Part shown: one piece after another, positions 60,551 through 64,000 of the stretch
Position numbering within the stretch: the first letter of the stretch is position 1
Layout of the letters: the number at the start of each line of letters is the position of its first letter
Assembly: GCA_947058615.1 (NCBI GenBank)
Contig: CAMSHF010000006.1
Location: 43,612 to 107,611 of the forward strand
Direction: 5' to 3'
DNA from: an uncultured Rickettsiella sp.
Lineage (GTDB): Bacteria > Pseudomonadota > Gammaproteobacteria > Diplorickettsiales > Diplorickettsiaceae
DNA: 64,000 nt
Translations under genes and position numbers: made by a program
Notes under the pieces: generated by a model
Seen by the model: the letters and a program-made list of their open reading frames with translations, nothing else
Database searches by the model: none
Told to the model about the DNA's origin: nothing

Positions 60551-61486
60551 ATGCAAAAAAAAGAACCGCATCAACCGGTTTTACTGGCCGAGGTGATTAA
60601 ATATTTAGCGATTGATAGGGATGGGATTTATATTGATGCAACCTTCGGGCGGGGTGGGCATGCAAGACAGATTTTGCAAAGCTTAGGGGATAAAGGAAGA
60701 CTCATTGCGATTGATAAGGACCCTGCTGCCGTGGCTTATGCGCGGCAGCAATGGGGTCATGATAGGCGATTTAAGATTTATCAGGGTTCATTTAAACAAA
60801 TTAAAGCAATCGCTAAAATTGAAAATGTTATCGCTAAAGTGTCAGGACTTTTATTAGATTTAGGAGTTTCTTCACCCCAATTGGATCAACCGGAGAGAGG
60901 ATTTAGTTTTTTACGAGATGGACCGCTCGATATGCGTATGGATCCCTCAGTGGGAATCAGCGCAGCTGAATGGCTTGTTAGTGCAACAGAAAAGGAAATT
61001 GCACAAGTACTCAAGGATTATGGCGAAGAACGTTATGCAAAACGTATTGCTCGAGCAATAGTAGAAGAACGAAAGTTAAAACCTATTGTGACGACGGTTC
61101 ATTTAGCGACTGTGGTGAAGTTCGCTCATCCTCGTTGGGAGAGGCATAAACACCCCGCGACACAAACCTTTCAAGCGATACGTATTCGAATTAATAATGA
61201 GTTGGAAGATTTGAAGGTCTGCTTAGAACAAAGCTTAGAAGTATTAAAGTTGGGTGGACGTTTATTAGTTATTAGCTTTCATTCATTGGAAGATCGAATC
61301 GTAAAACGTTTTATTCGTCAATACACGCATGAAACGGTGGAGTTAAAAAAGCTACCCTTCATGCCAGCGGGATGGCGGCCTAAATTAAAAAATTTAGGTC
61401 GCGGAATTAAACCAAATGCGTATGCGATTAACGTCAATCCACGATCGCGCAGCGCTGTGTTACGAATTGCGGAGAAAATATCATGA
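60551..61486 (+). CDS. rsmH: 16S rRNA (cytosine-1402 N4) methyltransferase RsmH
   Basis: 311 residues from the ATG at 60551. HQPVLLAEVIKYL is the family start, YIDATFGRGGHARQIL the SAM motif, LLLDLGVSSPQLDQPERGFSF the central signature, and ISFHSLEDRIVKRFI the C-terminal motif. It methylates C1402 of 16S rRNA in the ribosomal P site. A TTG immediately before (60548) is unlikely as the start. The stop overlaps ftsL (ATGA). Confidence 0.97.
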   Translation: MQKKEPHQPVLLAEVIKYLAIDRDGIYIDATFGRGGHARQILQSLGDKGRLIAIDKDPAAVAYARQQWGHDRRFKIYQGSFKQIKAIAKIENVIAKVSGLLLDLGVSSPQLDQPERGFSFLRDGPLDMRMDPSVGISAAEWLVSATEKEIAQVLKDYGEERYAKRIARAIVEERKLKPIVTTVHLATVVKFAHPRWERHKHPATQTFQAIRIRINNELEDLKVCLEQSLEVLKLGGRLLVISFHSLEDRIVKRFIRQYTHETVELKKLPFMPAGWRPKLKNLGRGIKPNAYAINVNPRSRSAVLRIAEKIS

Positions 61487-61824
61487 ATATGGCAGCACGT
61501 GCTTTAACACAAAACTCCTTCACGTGGGAGCAAAGTCAAAGTTGGTTTATTTCGTTAAAAATGTTAGGGCTTGTTTTACTTACATTAGCGGTATTATCTT
61601 CGGCACTTTCAGTGATTTATATAAAAACAGTACAACGTAATTTATACAGTCAATTGCAAGTCAGCCAACAAGATTATGATAGTTTAAAAACCGAATGGAG
61701 CCAACTTTTACTCGAAGAAAATACCTGGGTGGCACCCGTTCGAATACAAGCTTTAGCACAACAGGAATTAGGAATGCGAGTTCCCGAAATGAAAAACACG
61801 GTGTTATTAACCAAGTCAGTTTAG
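61483..61824 (+). CDS. ftsL: Cell division protein FtsL
   Basis: A 113-residue bitopic protein. The short cytoplasmic part is followed by a membrane helix at about 27-47 (MLGLVLLTLAVLSSALSVIYI), then a periplasmic coiled coil (RNLYSQLQVSQQDYDSLKTEWSQLLLEE) and the conserved RIQALAQQELGMRVPE close. FtsL with FtsB and FtsQ activates septal wall synthesis by FtsWI. It overlaps rsmH. The gap to ftsI is 155 bases, unusually wide for this cluster. Confidence 0.93.
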   Translation: MNMAARALTQNSFTWEQSQSWFISLKMLGLVLLTLAVLSSALSVIYIKTVQRNLYSQLQVSQQDYDSLKTEWSQLLLEENTWVAPVRIQALAQQELGMRVPEMKNTVLLTKSV

Positions 61825-61979
61825 CCATGCGGTTCAATTTTTTTCTAAATCGCATTGGGTTTTTAATTTTATTCTATAAACCGAGTTTACCATTTCTTTT
61901 CAAAATGATTTGGGTCTTTAATTGTTGTCCTCCTCGGAGTCAAGTTCTTCACTTGGTTTAAAAAGAGGTTTTAGTTTTC

Positions 61980-63734
61980 ATGCAGGTACGTCAGGTTAAA
62001 AAAAATAAACGTACCTCACTTGTCTCGACTTATCAATGGCGTTTAATAATCGTGGTGTTTCTATTATTCACCATTGTTTTAGGGCTTATTAGTAGACTCA
62101 TCAATTTAACGGTGATAAATCGTCAGTTTTTGCGTCATCAAGGAAACGCAAGAACAGTGCGAACCGTAAATATTCCTACACATCGCGGTATGATTTTGGA
62201 CCGTAATGGCGAACCTTTGGCAATCAGTACACCGGTAGAAGCTATTTGGATAGATCCTGCGTATTTTAAGCCTAATCGACAGCAACTTTCTTTATTAAGC
62301 CATTTTTTACGAATTAATCCGAAAACCATTCTTGAAATAGAACGGCGTGGTCGGTTGAAAGAATTTGTTTACTTAAAACGGGGTTTAAATCCAAGCTTAG
62401 CAAAACAAATTAAAGACTTAAAAATACCGGGCGTTTTTTTGCAAACGGAATATCATCGTTATTATCCAGAAGGGCCTGTGATGGCACATGTCGTGGGTTT
62501 AACGAATGTAGACGATCAAGGGCAAGAAGGTTTAGAGCTTGCTTACAATAGTTGGCTGGAAGGTCAATCCGGTTTAAAGAAGGTAATTAAAGACCGCTTA
62601 GGGCATATTGTATCGAATATAAGAATGATTCGGCCACCAAAGCCTGGACATGATTTAAGATTAAGTATTGATAAGCGCATCCAATATGTAGCTTTTAGAG
62701 AGCTAAAAGCAGGCATTGAGCGCTATCAAGCCGACTCTGGATCGGTGGTTGTACTGGATGTTAAAACCGGCGAGATTTTAGCCATGGTAAATTGGCCCTC
62801 TTATAATCCCAATGACAGGCTTACGGTGCACGATGGGCATACACGAAATCGTGCGTTGACCGATTTATTTGAACCGGGGTCCACCATCAAAAGTTTTAGT
62901 ATGGCCAGTGTGTTAGCCAGTGGTCAATTTAAGCCTAATACGCAGATCGATACATCTCCGGGCTGGATGATTGTTGCCGGTAAACGAATTAGGGATGAAC
63001 ATAATAATGGTATTATGGATTTGAGCAAGATTTTACAGATTTCGAGCAATATGGGCATGTCAAAGCTGGTTCTTTCGCTGCCCGCAGAAAATTTATGGAA
63101 TACGTTAAACGCCGTAGGTTTTGGTCAAATAACACAAAGTGCTTTTCCCGGTGAGCGAACAGGGAGTTTGCCAAATTTTAAAGTGTGGAACCCTTTTGTA
63201 TTGGCAACACTCTCGTTTGGCTATGGCCTTTCGGTGACGGCTTTACAGCTCGCACAGGCTTATGCGGTGTTAGCACATGGCGGTGTGAAAATTCCAGTTA
63301 CTTTTCTTAAAGTTAATGAGGAACCGCCAATAGGGCAGCAAGTGTTGAATAAGCCTATTGGTCGAGAAATTTTGGCTATGTTAGAGTCGGTCTTGACTAA
63401 AGGTGGAACCGCTCCTTTAGCGCGTGTTCCAGGTTATCGAGTGACAGGAAAAACCGGTACAGCGCGTATAGTTGGCCTACATGGTTATGAAAAACATCGT
63501 TATAATAGTATTTTTATTGGTATTGCGCCCGCAAGCCATCCACGTCTCGTGGTTGCTGTGGTTTTGCATGATCCAAAAGGTCGGTGGTATTATGGGGGCT
63601 ATACGGCAGGACCTATTTTTTCGCAGGTGATGAATAATGCGTTACATTTACTGAATATTCCGCCGGATGATTTAGCAAGTCTTAATCAACCGCTTCCTAA
63701 GGTAGTGTTACCTTCGCATGGGATTCAGGATTAA
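61980..63734 (+). CDS. ftsI: Septal peptidoglycan transpeptidase FtsI (PBP3)
   Basis: 584 residues. One membrane helix (about 21-40) is followed by the pedestal with RGMILDRNGEPLAIS and YPEGPVMAHVVGLTN, then the transpeptidase domain: SxxK with active-site Ser301 (EPGSTIKSF), SSNMG as the SxN motif and TGKTGTAR as the KTG motif. It cross-links peptidoglycan at the septum with FtsW. The next gene is not murE, so the cluster is broken after ftsI. Confidence 0.96.
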   Translation: MQVRQVKKNKRTSLVSTYQWRLIIVVFLLFTIVLGLISRLINLTVINRQFLRHQGNARTVRTVNIPTHRGMILDRNGEPLAISTPVEAIWIDPAYFKPNRQQLSLLSHFLRINPKTILEIERRGRLKEFVYLKRGLNPSLAKQIKDLKIPGVFLQTEYHRYYPEGPVMAHVVGLTNVDDQGQEGLELAYNSWLEGQSGLKKVIKDRLGHIVSNIRMIRPPKPGHDLRLSIDKRIQYVAFRELKAGIERYQADSGSVVVLDVKTGEILAMVNWPSYNPNDRLTVHDGHTRNRALTDLFEPGSTIKSFSMASVLASGQFKPNTQIDTSPGWMIVAGKRIRDEHNNGIMDLSKILQISSNMGMSKLVLSLPAENLWNTLNAVGFGQITQSAFPGERTGSLPNFKVWNPFVLATLSFGYGLSVTALQLAQAYAVLAHGGVKIPVTFLKVNEEPPIGQQVLNKPIGREILAMLESVLTKGGTAPLARVPGYRVTGKTGTARIVGLHGYEKHRYNSIFIGIAPASHPRLVVAVVLHDPKGRWYYGGYTAGPIFSQVMNNALHLLNIPPDDLASLNQPLPKVVLPSHGIQD

Positions 63735-63815
63735 ATCAATAAGAAATTTTAAATTGAAGTTTTGTTTAGCAAAGAAGCAGTATTAATGTCAGCATGTTAA
63801 GTATAAGGAAATACG

Positions 63816-64000
63816 GTGCTTAAGAAAATCATTTACTCTAAGTTATTTAAACTAACCATTTATTTTTTATTTTTTTCTTTTACGTTGAGTATTTTTGCAC
63901 GCGAACCTTTAGCACCCCGTTTTTCAGCGGATGCATTTACGGGTATGTATACGGTCGGACAAGCCGATTTAATGGTTTCCTTAGATGGCGATCAACAACA
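63816..64000 (+). CDS. Secreted protein, N-terminal part (cut by window edge)
   Basis: Opens with GTG at 63816, five bases after AAGGAA. The first 27 or so residues are a Sec signal peptide (LKKIIYSKLFKLT, a Phe/Leu-rich core, cleavage likely after SIFA). The mature part begins REPLAPRFSADAFTGMYTVGQAD and continues LMVSLDGDQQ to the edge. The start of the mature chain is reminiscent of beta-barrel inverse-autotransporter-like proteins, but only 61 residues are visible, so this is a weak suggestion. It is not murE, which usually follows ftsI. Confidence 0.72.
   Translation, partial: MLKKIIYSKLFKLTIYFLFFSFTLSIFAREPLAPRFSADAFTGMYTVGQADLMVSLDGDQQ

Noticed and set aside
61695..61961. Plus-strand ORF of 88 codons between ftsL and ftsI
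   Set aside because: Its first half is an alternate frame of ftsL; the remainder is low-complexity and Phe/Leu-rich without homology.

Overview
The window is a gene-dense, AT-rich chromosome segment from a Gram-negative gammaproteobacterium. Gene content suggests a host-associated member of the Legionellales close to Coxiella, Rickettsiella or Diplorickettsia. Reasons are the low GC, the gat/mre, hfq-hflKC-purA and mraZ-rsmH-ftsL-ftsI blocks, the very large share of envelope polysaccharide genes, an eroded hflX, and parallels with the heptose and virenose chemistry of Coxiella LPS. The genus is an inference. I saw no insertion sequence, phage, CRISPR array or tRNA gene.

Layout: (1) 1-5262: gatCA (minus, gatA cut by the window edge), divergent mreBCD, an AmiD-type amidase, and two tiny unknown overlapping genes. 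(2) 5498-16128: LPS core and assembly, namely a heptosyltransferase, two GT2 enzymes, the O-antigen ligase WaaL, the YhdP-type AsmA protein, TldD and the lipid A-core flippase MsbA. (3) 16208-28471: a same-strand polysaccharide operon. It combines GDP-heptose genes (gmhA-like, hddA, hddC) with a small transaldolase, several sugar-modifying oxidoreductases including a UDP-glucose dehydrogenase homologue without its catalytic cysteine, a methyltransferase and a WecA-type initiating transferase. (4) 28647-32407: a Cys-rich small lipoprotein, an MNIO (DUF692) enzyme and a DUF2063 partner, abutting pyrG. This looks like a RiPP metallophore (bufferin/HvfA-like) operon with an unfamiliar lipid-anchored precursor.

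(5) 32440-47141: a second polysaccharide locus on both strands, with a Wzm/Wzt ABC exporter, a multispan membrane protein, FkbM and TylC3-type C-methyltransferases, glycosyltransferases, Gmd, ManC and GtrA. ManC, Gmd and the C-methyltransferase together suggest a GDP-linked 3-C-methyl-6-deoxyhexose such as virenose. (6) 47220-54612 (minus): purA, hflC, hflK, an hflX pseudogene, hfq and polA. (7) 54718-59886: guaC, an orphan ccmE, a membrane protein of unknown function, sdhE with a ygfX-like partner, erpA, anmK (minus) and the RNase P RNA with an enlarged internal insertion. (8) 60006-64000: a strong promoter with four MraZ boxes, mraZ, rsmH, ftsL and ftsI, then an unrelated secreted protein where murE would normally be.

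How the parts fit: the two polysaccharide loci would make nucleotide sugars and assemble an O-chain on undecaprenyl phosphate. Wzm/Wzt exports it, and WaaL joins it to lipid A-core flipped by MsbA. The most interesting candidates are the lipoprotein-MNIO-DUF2063 operon, the heptose locus with its altered dehydrogenase, the apparent ATT start of mreC, and the expanded RNase P RNA.
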